Shown here: positions 8,046 through 16,718 of the stretch, piece by piece | How positions within the stretch are numbered: the first letter of the stretch is position 1 | How the letters are laid out: each line of letters starts with the position of its first letter | Assembly: GCA_947497245.1 (NCBI GenBank) | Contig: CANMFO010000004.1 | Location: 1 to 64,000, forward strand | Length of the DNA stretch: 64,000 bases | Direction: 5' to 3' | Source of the DNA: an uncultured Flavobacteriaceae bacterium | GTDB lineage: Bacteria > Bacteroidota > Bacteroidia > Flavobacteriales > Flavobacteriaceae | Program-made: the position numbers and the translations under genes | Notes under the pieces: model-generated | What the model saw: only the letters and a program-made list of their open reading frames with translations | Databases searched by the model: none | What the model was told of the DNA's origin: nothing

Positions 8046-8842
8046 CCATGGAAGGGAAACATGTTATTGAGTTGCTCCCAGACTACCTCGACGGGGTACT
8101 GGATACCGCCCAGATGCAAAGGGTGGAGGCACATCTGAAGAGGTGCCCTGGCTGTGCCTCCGAGCGGGAGGCAATGGGAACGCTTTGGGATGCTTTCGCA
8201 AATGAGGAACCGGCCGCTCCCTCGAATAGGATACGGACCCATTTCCTGGAACGTTTGGAGCAGGAAAAAAGGGGAGGGGACCAAGTGGTTTCCATGGCCG
8301 GAGATCCCGCAGCAAAACGGTTTCCATGGACGAACCTGCTCAAGGTAGCGGCCAGTATCGTGTTGTTGGCCAGTGCTTTTATGCTGGGGAGGTACCGGCA
8401 AGAACAAAAATCAAACCTCGAAATCGCCGCCTTGCGCAATGAAGGCCTGGAAGTAAGACAAACGGCCATGCTTTCACTTATGGAAAACAAATCGGCCAGC
8501 AAAAGAATTCAGGGGGTCCATTATATCGATGGGTTCGCCGACCCGGATGAGGCCATTGTAAAGGCGTTGACCGATAGGATGCTGCATGACGAAAACACAA
8601 ATGTACGCCTTAGCGCCTTGGAGGCCCTGGAAAAATTCACGGCATCGGAAATGGTCAAGGAAGCGTTCATTACCGCTCTGAAAACCGAAAAGGATTCCGG
8701 AATTCAGATCGCCATCATCCAGCTTTTGGTGAAAATACAGGAGAAAAAGGCGGTGGCCCCCATGCAACGGTTATTGGAGCGTGAAGACACCCAACCTTTT
8801 GTCAAGGAGCAAATAGAATCCGTATTACCAGCAATTATATAA
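8042..8842 (+). CDS. Anti-sigma factor with zinc finger and HEAT repeats
   Basis: The 266-residue protein begins with a zf-HC2 anti-sigma domain (H31, C35, C38 in HLKRCPGC), which would hold the ECF sigma factor in the cytoplasm. A single membrane helix follows at about 102-120 (LLKVAASIVLLASAFMLG). The periplasmic part, about 130-266, consists of HEAT-like helical repeats (IVKALTDRMLHDENTNVRLSA and similar), an unusual sensor domain for an anti-sigma factor. It overlaps the sigma gene by 4 bp and is followed 24 bp later by DUF4097 genes, probably in one operon. Confidence 0.88.
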   Translation: MTMEGKHVIELLPDYLDGVLDTAQMQRVEAHLKRCPGCASEREAMGTLWDAFANEEPAAPSNRIRTHFLERLEQEKRGGDQVVSMAGDPAAKRFPWTNLLKVAASIVLLASAFMLGRYRQEQKSNLEIAALRNEGLEVRQTAMLSLMENKSASKRIQGVHYIDGFADPDEAIVKALTDRMLHDENTNVRLSALEALEKFTASEMVKEAFITALKTEKDSGIQIAIIQLLVKIQEKKAVAPMQRLLEREDTQPFVKEQIESVLPAII

Positions 8843-8866
8843 ACGAACATCAAAAAACAAACCGTC

Positions 8867-9631
8867 ATGAACGTATTTAGAATTACGCTTTTCGTATGCC
8901 TTATCAGCTTTGCCGCTAGGGCGCAACAGGACTACACCAAATCCTTGGATGGAATCGATTGGGTAAAGATCGAATCCAGGACCAAGGTAACCGTGGAAAT
9001 GCACGGCGAAAACCAACTTAGGATAAAGGGAGGGGAGATGCACAAAACCCCGGAAAGGGCCAAGGGGCTGAAACTGGTCGGTGACAACGGTACCGATAAC
9101 ACCAATGTGGGCTTTTATGTCATCAAGGAAGGGAGCAACCTGATAGTGAGGAACTTACAAAAGCACAATAGGGGCCATGCGGTGATTTATCTGCCCGCTT
9201 CCCAAAACATTTCAGTACGGACCAATGGCACCAATAAAAGTGACATCGAAATATCGGGATTTACAGGGGAGATCGAGGCCAGTGTGGAACTGAACGGGGC
9301 AATCAAGGTCACCGACATCAGCGGACCGATCACCGCGAGTACCCTAAATGGCAATGTTGAGGTGACCTTCACCAAGGTAAGCCAGACTTCCCCGATTTCC
9401 ATATTTTCCACTAATGGCGCCCTCGACATAACCCTGCCCGGGAATACCCCTGCAGACCTGTCAATGGGTTCGATCAATGGGGAAATCTACACCAATTTTG
9501 AACTCGTTTTTCCGGAAAAGAATGGCCTAAAGGCCGTCTCCACCCAAAAAGTAAGACAATCGATCAATGGGGGGGGCGTGAACTTTCAATTGAAAACCAT
9601 CAACGGGAATATGTATCTAAGAAAACAATAA
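8867..9631 (+). CDS. DUF4097-type beta-strand repeat protein
   Basis: The 254-residue exported protein has a signal peptide cut near AARAQ (about residue 20). The mature part is made of short beta-strand repeats with recurring (S/T)-(I/L)-N-G turns, such as STLNGNVEVTF, STNGALDI, SINGEIY and TINGNMYL. This is the right-handed beta-helix pattern of DUF4097 'adhesin-like' proteins, whose function is unknown. It belongs to the sigma/anti-sigma operon by position and is followed by a paralogue with the same C-terminal INGNMYLR ending. Confidence 0.8.
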   Translation: MNVFRITLFVCLISFAARAQQDYTKSLDGIDWVKIESRTKVTVEMHGENQLRIKGGEMHKTPERAKGLKLVGDNGTDNTNVGFYVIKEGSNLIVRNLQKHNRGHAVIYLPASQNISVRTNGTNKSDIEISGFTGEIEASVELNGAIKVTDISGPITASTLNGNVEVTFTKVSQTSPISIFSTNGALDITLPGNTPADLSMGSINGEIYTNFELVFPEKNGLKAVSTQKVRQSINGGGVNFQLKTINGNMYLRKQ

Positions 9632-9671
9632 ATCAATACTGGACCCGGTCCAGTGCAAGAAAACGACAGTC

Positions 9672-10382
9672 ATGAGAAATATTATCACCATCATTGCCCT
9701 GAGCATTTTTAGCCTAAACCTGGGCGCACAAAAAATCATTGAGAAGAACATTGATTATACTAACCAATTTATAGAGATGGACGTAAAGTTCGCTTCGGAA
9801 ATCGAAGTCAAGACCTGGGACAGGGCTACTGTCTATATCAAAGCGGATATTACCACCGAAGATGGGAAGTACCTAGATCTTTACCTGCTTGAAATAGACG
9901 AAAGCGATACAAAAATCAATATTGATTCGGACGCCACTCCGATATTCAAGGCGTTTCAGAAAGAAAGGGAAGAAAAATATCCCAACAGGAAAAACTATTG
10001 CTGCAACGATTTTGACTACGTATTCAACTATGTGCTCTATGTCCCTAAAAATGCCAAGCTCAAAGTAAGTAGTATCAACGGAAATCTTAAGTCCGATATC
10101 ATTGAAGGCGACCTTACCGCCGATCTGATCAATGGCGACATCGACATAAAGGATTATACCGGAAACCTCGATCTCTCCAGCATCAACGGGGAAATCGATC
10201 TGCCGATGATCAATACCACCTTGATGGCAGAGACCATCCACGGGGATATCTATGCCGATGAGAAGCTAAAATTTAAATCCTCGAGCCGTCATGTGGGCCA
10301 GAAAATAATGGGGAACATGGACAATGCCAAAAACAGCCTGCGCCTGAACACGATCAACGGGAACATGTACCTGAGGCTCTGA
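9672..10382 (+). CDS. DUF4097-type beta-strand repeat protein, second copy
   Basis: The 236-residue protein has a signal peptide ending near NLGAQ (about residue 20). Repeats such as SSINGNLKSDI, DLINGDIDI and SSINGEIDL show the same beta-helix design as the preceding gene, and both end with TINGNMYLR. A CCNDFDY element in the middle adds two adjacent Cys. It lies 40 bp after the first copy. The two look like an old duplication controlled by the upstream sigma factor. No enzymatic motif is visible. Confidence 0.8.
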   Translation: MRNIITIIALSIFSLNLGAQKIIEKNIDYTNQFIEMDVKFASEIEVKTWDRATVYIKADITTEDGKYLDLYLLEIDESDTKINIDSDATPIFKAFQKEREEKYPNRKNYCCNDFDYVFNYVLYVPKNAKLKVSSINGNLKSDIIEGDLTADLINGDIDIKDYTGNLDLSSINGEIDLPMINTTLMAETIHGDIYADEKLKFKSSSRHVGQKIMGNMDNAKNSLRLNTINGNMYLRL

Positions 10383-10458
10383 AAAGCGGCCGTTAGAATG
10401 GAAAGCACGCGGGGATCGTCACAAATGTGTTAAAAATCCGGACAAAACCCACCGCAAC

Positions 10459-10485
10459 TGTAACGATACTTTTTTTAGGAAGTCT
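10459..10485 (+). promoter_or_regulatory. Candidate ECF-type promoter of the DUF5916 gene
   Basis: TGTAAC (10459-10464), 17 bp, GTCT (10482-10485), the same arrangement as at 5645-5671. It ends 29 bp before the start codon at 10515, which gives a realistic leader. Confidence 0.45.
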
Positions 10486-10514
10486 TTAAGTCACATCAAT
10501 CAAAAAGCGACAGT

Positions 10515-13166
10515 ATGAGGACCCGCATGCTTATCGTCTGCGCAGTATTTTTTGCGCAGGCGGTGCTTATTGCCCAAGATTCTACACAGACCGTTCCAAA
10601 GCGGGTCTATACGACCCAAGTATTGAACGGGGTCCCATCACCGGAAATCGATGGTATTTTGGACGACCAGGGATGGGACATCGTGGAATGGGAAGGCGAT
10701 TTCATTGAACAGCGCCCGGACGAGAACACCCAACCCGAACACCAAACGAAGTTTAAGATCGTCTATGATCAAAAATTCCTGTACGTGGGGGTGCGTTGTC
10801 TGGACAGCGAGCCCGATAAGATCGTAAAACGCCTCTCGCGGAGAGATGGTTTTCAAGGGGACTGGATCGGTATTTTTATCGACAGCTACCATGATGAGCG
10901 CACGGCCTTCGGCTTTATTACCACGGCCGCCGGCGTCAAGGCCGATGTATTCGAGTCGAACAACGGGGGCGACGAGGATGAAAGTTGGAACCCCATCTGG
11001 TATACCCGGTCGAACATCGATGAAGAGGGGTGGACCGCCGAAATGAAGATTCCCCTGAGCCAATTAAAATTTGGGAAATCCAACGAACAGGTTTGGGGAC
11101 TGCAGCTTATGCGCAAACTGTTTCGGGAAGAGGAACGCTCGGTTTGGCAGCGCATACCCCAAGATACCCCCGGATTTGTAAGCGAGTTCGGTTTGCTGAA
11201 CGGCTTGATCAGCTTGGAGCCCCAAAAACAACTGGAGATACAGCCCTATACGGTCGCCAAATTGGAAACCTATGAGGCGGAAGAAGGCAATCCATTTCGG
11301 GACGGGAGCGATGGCAAAATTACGGGGGGATTGGATGCCAAGATCGGGATCACGAATGACCTTACCTTGGATCTGACCATCAATCCGGATTTTGGGCAGG
11401 TGGAGGCCGACCCATCGGCCATTGCCCTCGACGGCTTTCAGATCTTCTTTCGGGAGCAGCGTCCTTTCTTTGTGGAGAACAAGAATATTTTTGACTACCG
11501 GGTGTCGCGTTCCGAGGCGGGGAATACCTTTGGCGCCGACAATCTGTTTTACTCCCGACGGATCGGGAGAAGTCCACAGGGCTCCCCGGATACCGAAGAC
11601 GGCGAATTTGTCGATCAGCCCGAGAACACCCCCATACTTGGGGCTGCCAAATTCAGTGGCAAGACAAAGGATGGGTGGTCTATCGGGGTTTTGGAGAGTG
11701 TGACCGCAAAAAAGTATGCCACCATTGATGACAATGGGGAACGGAGAAGGGAAGTGGTAGAGCCTTTGACCAATTATTTTGTGGGCCGGCTCCAGAAAGA
11801 CTTCAACGACCAGCAGACCTTCGTAGGGGGGATTTTTACGGCGACCAATAGGGACCACCTCGGGGAACCGCTCGATTTCCTGCATCGTTCGGCCTTTACC
11901 GGGGGCCTTGATTTTAAGCACCAATGGAACGAGCGCGATTGGTACATCGGGGGCAATTTGCTGTGGAGCCATGTCACTGGGGGTACGGAGGCCATCCAGA
12001 ACACCCAGGAATCCATTGCCCATTTGTTCCAGCGGGTGGGTGCCGACCATGTATCTGTGGAAACGGACCGGACATCACTGACGGGGACCGGGGGCAACAT
12101 GCAGATCGGAAAGATAGGCAACGGGCATTGGAAGTTTGAGTCGGGCGCCACCTGGAGGTCCCCGGAACTGGAATTGAACGATATTGGCTTCCAGCGACAG
12201 GCTGATGATATACGCCATTACACCTGGATCGGCTACCAGACCTTGAAACCGGACAAGACCTTCCGACGGGTGGGGATCAATTACAACCATTGGAGCGTTT
12301 GGGATTTTGGGGGGAACCACAACAGCCTGCGCTTCAATACCAACAGCTGGCAGAACTGGGACAACAACTGGTTCACCAATCTGGGACTCAACTATGAGCC
12401 CAAGCAATACTCCAATTTTGCCCTGCGGGGCGGGCCAAGGTTACGGCAATCCCCGGAAATCGGGTTTTGGAACGGTATCAATACGGATAACCGGAAAAAA
12501 GTGCGTTTCAATATCTTCCACAACGGACGAAAGGGAACGGATAATTCCTATAGTTCCTACAATATTGAGTTTGGTATACGTTATCAACCTTTTGACGCGC
12601 TCAGTATTTCAGCGGCCCCGGCATACAGTATCAACAGCGACAAGTTGCAGTACATCGATAATATTGATGTGGGCGATACCACCACCTACCTTAACGGAAC
12701 CGTCGACCAACGGACCTTGAGTATGTCGTTCCGGTTGAACTATACCATCAACCCCAACCTGACCCTTCAATATTGGGGCCAACCCTTTATTTCCAGGGGA
12801 AGGTACAGCGACTTCAAACAAGTGGTGAACCCGCTGGCCAAGGAATTCAACAACCGGATATCCCCTTACTCCGATGCGCAGCTTTCTTTGGCGGATGATT
12901 CCTATGCGGTCGATGCAGACCTGGATGGGGCCACTGATTTCAGTTTTGACGACCCCGATTTTTCCTTTGTTCAGTTCCGATCGAACCTGGTCATGCGCTG
13001 GGAATATATTCCGGGCTCGGAAATCTTCCTGGTCTGGTCGCAGGACCTTTCCCGATCGGGAGATCCCACGAACAAACTTTTTGATGATCTGGGCGATCAT
13101 ATTTTTGGGGATGAAAAACCCCAGAACATTTTTTTGCTCAAGGCCACCTATCGATTTATTCTATAG
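10515..13166 (+). CDS. DUF5916 outer-membrane protein with CBM9-like N-terminus
   Basis: The 883-residue protein has a signal peptide ending near VLIAQ (about residue 22). A carbohydrate-binding-family-9-like domain follows at about 38-230 (PEIDGILDDQGWD, YVGVRCLDSEPDKIV, WTAEMKIPLSQLKFG). The DUF5916 region is then an outer-membrane beta-barrel-like part with many aromatic strand ends, finishing in LLKATYRFIL with a C-terminal hydrophobic residue. The family is common in Bacteroidota. Its substrate is unknown. The gene sits alone downstream of the DUF4097 pair with its own TGTAAC element, so it may be a member of the same sigma regulon. Confidence 0.85.
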   Translation: MRTRMLIVCAVFFAQAVLIAQDSTQTVPKRVYTTQVLNGVPSPEIDGILDDQGWDIVEWEGDFIEQRPDENTQPEHQTKFKIVYDQKFLYVGVRCLDSEPDKIVKRLSRRDGFQGDWIGIFIDSYHDERTAFGFITTAAGVKADVFESNNGGDEDESWNPIWYTRSNIDEEGWTAEMKIPLSQLKFGKSNEQVWGLQLMRKLFREEERSVWQRIPQDTPGFVSEFGLLNGLISLEPQKQLEIQPYTVAKLETYEAEEGNPFRDGSDGKITGGLDAKIGITNDLTLDLTINPDFGQVEADPSAIALDGFQIFFREQRPFFVENKNIFDYRVSRSEAGNTFGADNLFYSRRIGRSPQGSPDTEDGEFVDQPENTPILGAAKFSGKTKDGWSIGVLESVTAKKYATIDDNGERRREVVEPLTNYFVGRLQKDFNDQQTFVGGIFTATNRDHLGEPLDFLHRSAFTGGLDFKHQWNERDWYIGGNLLWSHVTGGTEAIQNTQESIAHLFQRVGADHVSVETDRTSLTGTGGNMQIGKIGNGHWKFESGATWRSPELELNDIGFQRQADDIRHYTWIGYQTLKPDKTFRRVGINYNHWSVWDFGGNHNSLRFNTNSWQNWDNNWFTNLGLNYEPKQYSNFALRGGPRLRQSPEIGFWNGINTDNRKKVRFNIFHNGRKGTDNSYSSYNIEFGIRYQPFDALSISAAPAYSINSDKLQYIDNIDVGDTTTYLNGTVDQRTLSMSFRLNYTINPNLTLQYWGQPFISRGRYSDFKQVVNPLAKEFNNRISPYSDAQLSLADDSYAVDADLDGATDFSFDDPDFSFVQFRSNLVMRWEYIPGSEIFLVWSQDLSRSGDPTNKLFDDLGDHIFGDEKPQNIFLLKATYRFIL

Positions 13167-13171
13167 TCCCC

Positions 13172-13558
13172 TCATACAAAACCCTGAACAAAGGAATATA
13201 ACAATAGCCCCCAAGCTACGACCAGGAGTAGCCCCCCAATAGGGGTAATGGGCCCAAGGAAGCGAAGCTTTTTTCCTTTGGATGCGCTGAGGACCAATCC
13301 GTAGATGCTGAAGGAAAACAGGAATGTGCCCAGGACAAAACAGTGGACCATATACCGCTCGATCACGGTATCCAAGTTGAGATTGAACCCCAATACGATG
13401 AGCAACAGGGCATGGTACATCTGGTATTTTACCCCGGTTTCAAAACTTTTTAGTTGGTCCATGGAAAGCCTTTTTTTTAAAGCATGTGCCCCGAAGGCGC
13501 CAAAAATAATGGCCAAGAGCCCGAAGAAGGCTCCGAAGGTCTGTGCGAACAATACCAT
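13172..13558 (-). CDS. DUF423 family small membrane protein
   Basis: The 128-residue protein has four predicted membrane helices. It carries the family hallmark AIIFGAFGAHALKK near residues 17-30, with a matching C-terminal PITPIGGLLLVVAWGLL. DUF423/YgdD proteins are inner-membrane proteins of unknown function. It converges on the DUF5916 gene with only 5 bp between the stops. A strong promoter is found 38 bp upstream. Confidence 0.88.
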   Translation of the reverse strand: MVLFAQTFGAFFGLLAIIFGAFGAHALKKRLSMDQLKSFETGVKYQMYHALLLIVLGFNLNLDTVIERYMVHCFVLGTFLFSFSIYGLVLSASKGKKLRFLGPITPIGGLLLVVAWGLLLYSFVQGFV

Positions 13559-13596
13559 TGTCTATTTTTTTTGCCCAAGATACGTTATCCATGGCC

Positions 13597-13627
13597 CAAA
13601 TATATGGCATTGGCCCCTTTGTCCCAA
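13597..13627 (-). promoter_or_regulatory. Promoter of the DUF423 gene
   Basis: On the minus strand: TTG (13625-13627), 20 bp, TATATTTG (13597-13604). This closely matches the Bacteroidota consensus. Confidence 0.65.
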
Positions 13628-13630
13628 CGG

Positions 13631-13658
13631 AAAAGGCCCGGTGGTCGTTCACCGGGCC
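13631..13658 (-). terminator. Intrinsic terminator after the SDR gene
   Basis: On the minus strand, GGCCCGGTG and CACCGGGCC form a perfect 9-bp stem with the 6-nt loop AACGAC, followed by TTTT. It lies 28 bp past the SDR stop codon and just upstream of the DUF423 promoter, separating the two units. Confidence 0.8.
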
Positions 13659-13685
13659 TATGGAACTACTTTCCGTGATGCAGGG

Positions 13686-14435
13686 TTAAATTTGGCTCAG
13701 CCCTCCATCTACGGACAATTCAATGCCGTTGACATAGCTGGCATCGTCGGACGCGAGGAACAGCACCGCATCGGCAATTTCCTTGGGATTGCCAAAACGT
13801 TTTAGCGGGTTTGCGGCGGCAAAGCCGGACCCCATTTCATTGACCACCTCTTCCGGCATGCCCATTTTATCATATATAGGAGTGGTTATCGGCCCCGGGG
13901 CAATGGCATTTACCCGAATCTGTCTTGCGGCCAGCTCTGTGGTCAGAACCCTTCCAAAAGCCCGCAGGGCACCTTTGGTGGCACTGTATACCGCGGCCCC
14001 GTCAAATCCTTTTTGGTGCACGATGGAGGTGTTCAGGATAATGTTTCCGCCATCCTTGAGGTTGGGAATCGCATTCTTGACCAAAAAAATGGGCCCTTTG
14101 ATGTTGATGTCGAACTGTGAATCGTAATGGGCCTCATCGATTTGATCGGCAGGGGCAAAATAGGCCACCCCGGCATTGGCGAACAGCACATCTATTTTCC
14201 CATAGGCCCTTACCGCCTCGTCGATCAATTTTTGGTTGTCGTCCAGTTTTGCCTGGTCGGCCAATACTGCCTTAAAATCTCCGGAAAGCTGGGCCGAAAC
14301 CTCATCCAGGGCTTCCTGGCGTCGACCGGAAAAGACCACTTGGGCACCCTCGCGGAGGAAGCCTTTTACCGTTTCCAATCCGATTCCGGAATTGCCTCCG
14401 GAGATCACTACTACTTTGTCTTTAAATTTGCTCAT
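13686..14435 (-). CDS. SDR family NAD(P)-dependent oxidoreductase
   Basis: The 249-residue classical short-chain dehydrogenase has the cofactor motif GGNSGIG at residues 13-19, NAG at 87-89, and the catalytic set S137, Y150, K154 (YSATK). The C-terminus, GIELSVDGGLSQI, is standard. The substrate cannot be read from sequence. The second of two adjacent ATGs is taken as the start. It lies 52 bp downstream of a TetR regulator on the same strand, and a 16-bp pseudo-palindrome in the gap matches one in the TetR promoter, so it is very likely repressed by it. The inducer may be a reactive or toxic carbonyl compound, but this is a guess. Confidence 0.9.
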   Translation of the reverse strand: MSKFKDKVVVISGGNSGIGLETVKGFLREGAQVVFSGRRQEALDEVSAQLSGDFKAVLADQAKLDDNQKLIDEAVRAYGKIDVLFANAGVAYFAPADQIDEAHYDSQFDINIKGPIFLVKNAIPNLKDGGNIILNTSIVHQKGFDGAAVYSATKGALRAFGRVLTTELAARQIRVNAIAPGPITTPIYDKMGMPEEVVNEMGSGFAAANPLKRFGNPKEIADAVLFLASDDASYVNGIELSVDGGLSQI

Positions 14436-14451
14436 CATTTTAGGATTTTTA

Positions 14452-14473
14452 TTTTGAAACGTTCATTTCAAAA
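14452..14473. promoter_or_regulatory. Candidate TetR operator between tetR and SDR genes
   Basis: TTTTGAAA-N6-TTTCAAAA is a perfect 8-bp-arm inverted repeat. Its core TGAAAC-N4-ATTTCA (14455-14470) has the same layout as TGAAAC-N4-GTTCCA at 15098-15113 in the promoter of the regulator. Confidence 0.6.
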
Positions 14474-14487
14474 TGGGTTAAAAAAAT

Positions 14488-15069
14488 TTATGTAATAACT
14501 TTGATCGTGTTCTCTATTATTTCCTGCAGTACCTTTCGATCCTTAACCAATATGCCCGTCATACGAAACCCTTGGAAGGCATTGAGCACAAAATAGGCAT
14601 AGCTCTTGCGGGCCTGATCTTTGTTGATGATTCCCTGTTCCTGTCCGTCCCCGATTAAATCCTGGAATAAGGCCAAGTGGTGTTCTTGGGTGTCCAACAA
14701 CCATTTTCTGATATCGCCGTCCCGATTGCCCATCTCCGCTTTGCAGTTCATGACAAAACAACCTTTACCATTGACGTCAGAAGTAATTTCCGCTAAAGAT
14801 CCTTCAAAGATCAACCGAATGGCCTCCAACGGGTCCCCGGCCCGGAGCAGCGCCTTTTGAAACACTCCACTGGCCTCTTTTTGATAATGGGAGAGAGTGT
14901 GCTGGTAGAGCTCCAACTTGGAGCCAAAGGAATTGTAGATGCTGGAGCGGTTCAATCCGGTAACGTCTACCAAATCTTGCATGGACGTACCGTAATAGCC
15001 CTTTTCCCAAAAAACGTTCATCGCTTTTTGGAGTACGGCCTCCCTGTCAAATTCCTCGATCCTTGGCAT
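14488..15069 (-). CDS. TetR/AcrR family repressor
   Basis: The 193-residue regulator has an N-terminal helix-turn-helix (residues about 10-55; GYYGTSMQDLVDVTGLNRSSIYNSFGSKLELY is the usual pattern in pieces). Its all-helical ligand domain includes CFVMNCKAEMG, seen in YcdC/TetR_C-type regulators that respond to quinones or electrophiles. It heads an operon with the SDR gene. Matching pseudo-palindromes in its own promoter and before the SDR gene argue for local autoregulation. Confidence 0.9.
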   Translation of the reverse strand: MPRIEEFDREAVLQKAMNVFWEKGYYGTSMQDLVDVTGLNRSSIYNSFGSKLELYQHTLSHYQKEASGVFQKALLRAGDPLEAIRLIFEGSLAEITSDVNGKGCFVMNCKAEMGNRDGDIRKWLLDTQEHHLALFQDLIGDGQEQGIINKDQARKSYAYFVLNAFQGFRMTGILVKDRKVLQEIIENTIKVIT

Positions 15070-15086
15070 GCTTTACAACTAGGGCA

Positions 15087-15113
15087 CAAATATATATTGA
15101 AACAATCGTTCCA
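15087..15113 (-). promoter_or_regulatory. Promoter of tetR with overlapping operator
   Basis: TATATTTG on the minus strand (15087-15094) is a perfect -7 element, 17 bp before the start codon. Just upstream, TGAAAC-AATC-GTTCCA (15098-15113, plus strand) is an imperfect palindrome with the same half-site TGAAAC and spacing as the site at 14455-14470. Bound repressor would cover the spacer of the promoter. Confidence 0.55.
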
Positions 15114-15233
15114 TAAAAATTTTTAACAACGATTTATGTTTTGCAAAACGGTCGGGTTGAATGGCCCATGGGAGATATCAAAAAGATCGGCGACCGAACC
15201 TACGGTCTTTCCCTGGAGTTCGCCATCAAAACC

Positions 15234-15602
15234 TTACCCCTGCATGTCATAAAAAAAGTGCTCTTTTACAATCTTGCCATCCTTGACCTTGTAGACCGCG
15301 ATCTCTGAGGTTTGGGAACGTTGTCCCGAAGGTTTGTGGGTGGTGTCCATTTCGAACCTCACCGAGAACCAGTTGTCCGCCACTACCGGATCGGAGGCCT
15401 TGCTACTGTGTACTTCGAAGGTGTTGACCCACCATTCCCCTTTTTTCATCACAGCTTCCATACCTTCCAAACGGCGCATGTCACTGGTATCCTCGTCCTC
15501 GATACTAACAATGTCCGGACTGTACAGTTCCTGGTATGCCCGGGTATAGTTGCCCTCATTGCACCATGTAACCAAATTGTCGGCAATTTCCTTTGTTTCC
15601 AT
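15234..15602 (-). CDS. SnoaL/NTF2-like small protein
   Basis: The 122-residue protein has the cone-like alpha+beta pattern of the NTF2/SnoaL fold: an N-terminal helix with WCNEGNYTRAYQELYSPD, then strands with GMEAV and DNWFSVRFEMD, and a C-terminal KDGKIVKEHFFYDMQG. Members include isomerases, dehydratases and many proteins with no known activity; nothing here fixes the function. It stands alone on the minus strand, 164 bp upstream of tetR. Confidence 0.8.
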   Translation of the reverse strand: METKEIADNLVTWCNEGNYTRAYQELYSPDIVSIEDEDTSDMRRLEGMEAVMKKGEWWVNTFEVHSSKASDPVVADNWFSVRFEMDTTHKPSGQRSQTSEIAVYKVKDGKIVKEHFFYDMQG

Positions 15603-15741
15603 AATCGTTGATTTTAATTGATTGGATGCTTAAATTACGACATCTGGATAGGAAGAACAACCCAAATTGCAAAGAAGTCGCGGCAGTTTCCCGTGCGGTC
15701 ACCCCATTGCTGCCCCCTTCCCCAAAGGTCAAGGTGGACCA

Positions 15742-16143
15742 TCACCTGAAAACAGCTTCCATCCTACGGCCACCGGTCTTTTCGAGATTTAGATGAAGCT
15801 GTTGTTGCAGGTCTATGAACATGGTTCCGTTCATACCGCGGTCATCGCTAAAGACGCCATAGGTACTGTCGGTCCGCTTTTCCCAGTTCAGTTTATGGAT
15901 GTGATAGGAGGGAACGGAGTCCAATTGGGAATATTCGCAGTGGTAGGAGAGTGCAATTTGATCTTCCCGTACATCCAAATAGTCCTCTAGTGTACAGGCA
16001 TCCAAAGGAACGGCCTCACCATTGAATTTCAAGGATGAGATGGACCAAAATTTGACCGCGGGATCCTTTTTGGGTTTTGAACCTTGGTGCTTTTTACAGC
16101 CCGACCCCAGGACGAGGACCATCATGAACAGCGTTACTCTCAT
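15742..16143 (-). CDS. Hypothetical lipoprotein
   Basis: The 133-residue protein has a lipoprotein signal peptide: VLVLGSGC puts the lipid-bearing Cys at residue 16, followed by a Lys-rich linker (KKHQGSKPKKD). I recognise no domain in the mature part, which contains one further Cys pair (ACTLEDY and YHCEYS). A short periplasmic or surface lipoprotein with a binding role is possible. It is on the same strand as the 143-aa membrane protein upstream, 126 bp apart. Confidence 0.6.
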   Translation of the reverse strand: MRVTLFMMVLVLGSGCKKHQGSKPKKDPAVKFWSISSLKFNGEAVPLDACTLEDYLDVREDQIALSYHCEYSQLDSVPSYHIHKLNWEKRTDSTYGVFSDDRGMNGTMFIDLQQQLHLNLEKTGGRRMEAVFR

Positions 16144-16269
16144 AGGTAACTGGTTTAGTGCAAGTTATTTGATCCGTCGCCATCCCTCGGTTTCGTCCTA
16201 GGCCGCAGGTAGCGAACCGATCTGTATGGACGGGTTTTGTAGGGCAGTTTTGGAGACGGCCCCCATGCG

Positions 16270-16701
16270 CTATTCGGCCACTTCCGCCACCTTGCCCTTG
16301 AGCAGTTCGTACAAAGCCTGGGTGTCCAAGCTATCCTTTAGGTTCAAAAACAACTGGTCCGAATCTTTTTGGACCAACCGTATCTTCCGGCTTGAAAAAT
16401 TATCGACGTATACAAATACCCTTTTATCGGTAAGCGAATCCTTGAACTCTTGGTAGATTCCCTTCCCCTTGTCAAAGGCCGAAAAACCGTTGAGTCTGAC
16501 CATGGGCGGTATCCGATCTACAAATTCCACGGTATCGAGTTCCGTCAGATTGAGTTTCTTATAGTAAAATCCGGATAGGATCTTCATTTGGTCGCCCTCG
16601 ATCTTGGTCCAATTCTTATAGTGAGACAGAAAGGCAAGGACACAGACCACTACTGTCACCACCATTAGGACGTTCCAGAACCAATGCCTTTTTTTTTCCA
16701 T
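16270..16701 (-). CDS. Hypothetical membrane-anchored protein
   Basis: The 143-residue protein has one membrane helix (residues about 8-26, WNVLMVVTVVVCVLAFLSH) and a short extracytoplasmic part with the beta-rich look of a PH-like domain (GFYYKKLNLTELDTVEFVDRIP in pieces, ending in VAEVAE). I do not recognise the family. It lies 40 bp downstream of the S9 peptidase stop on the same strand and may be cotranscribed with it. Confidence 0.55.
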   Translation of the reverse strand: MEKKRHWFWNVLMVVTVVVCVLAFLSHYKNWTKIEGDQMKILSGFYYKKLNLTELDTVEFVDRIPPMVRLNGFSAFDKGKGIYQEFKDSLTDKRVFVYVDNFSSRKIRLVQKDSDQLFLNLKDSLDTQALYELLKGKVAEVAE

Positions 16702-16718
16702 TTCAGTTTAAGATTCCT

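Noticed and set aside
11064-12050. 328-codon minus-strand ORF inside the DUF5916 gene
   Set aside because: Antisense shadow in GC-rich coding DNA; it overlaps a conserved protein across its full length and has no family signature.
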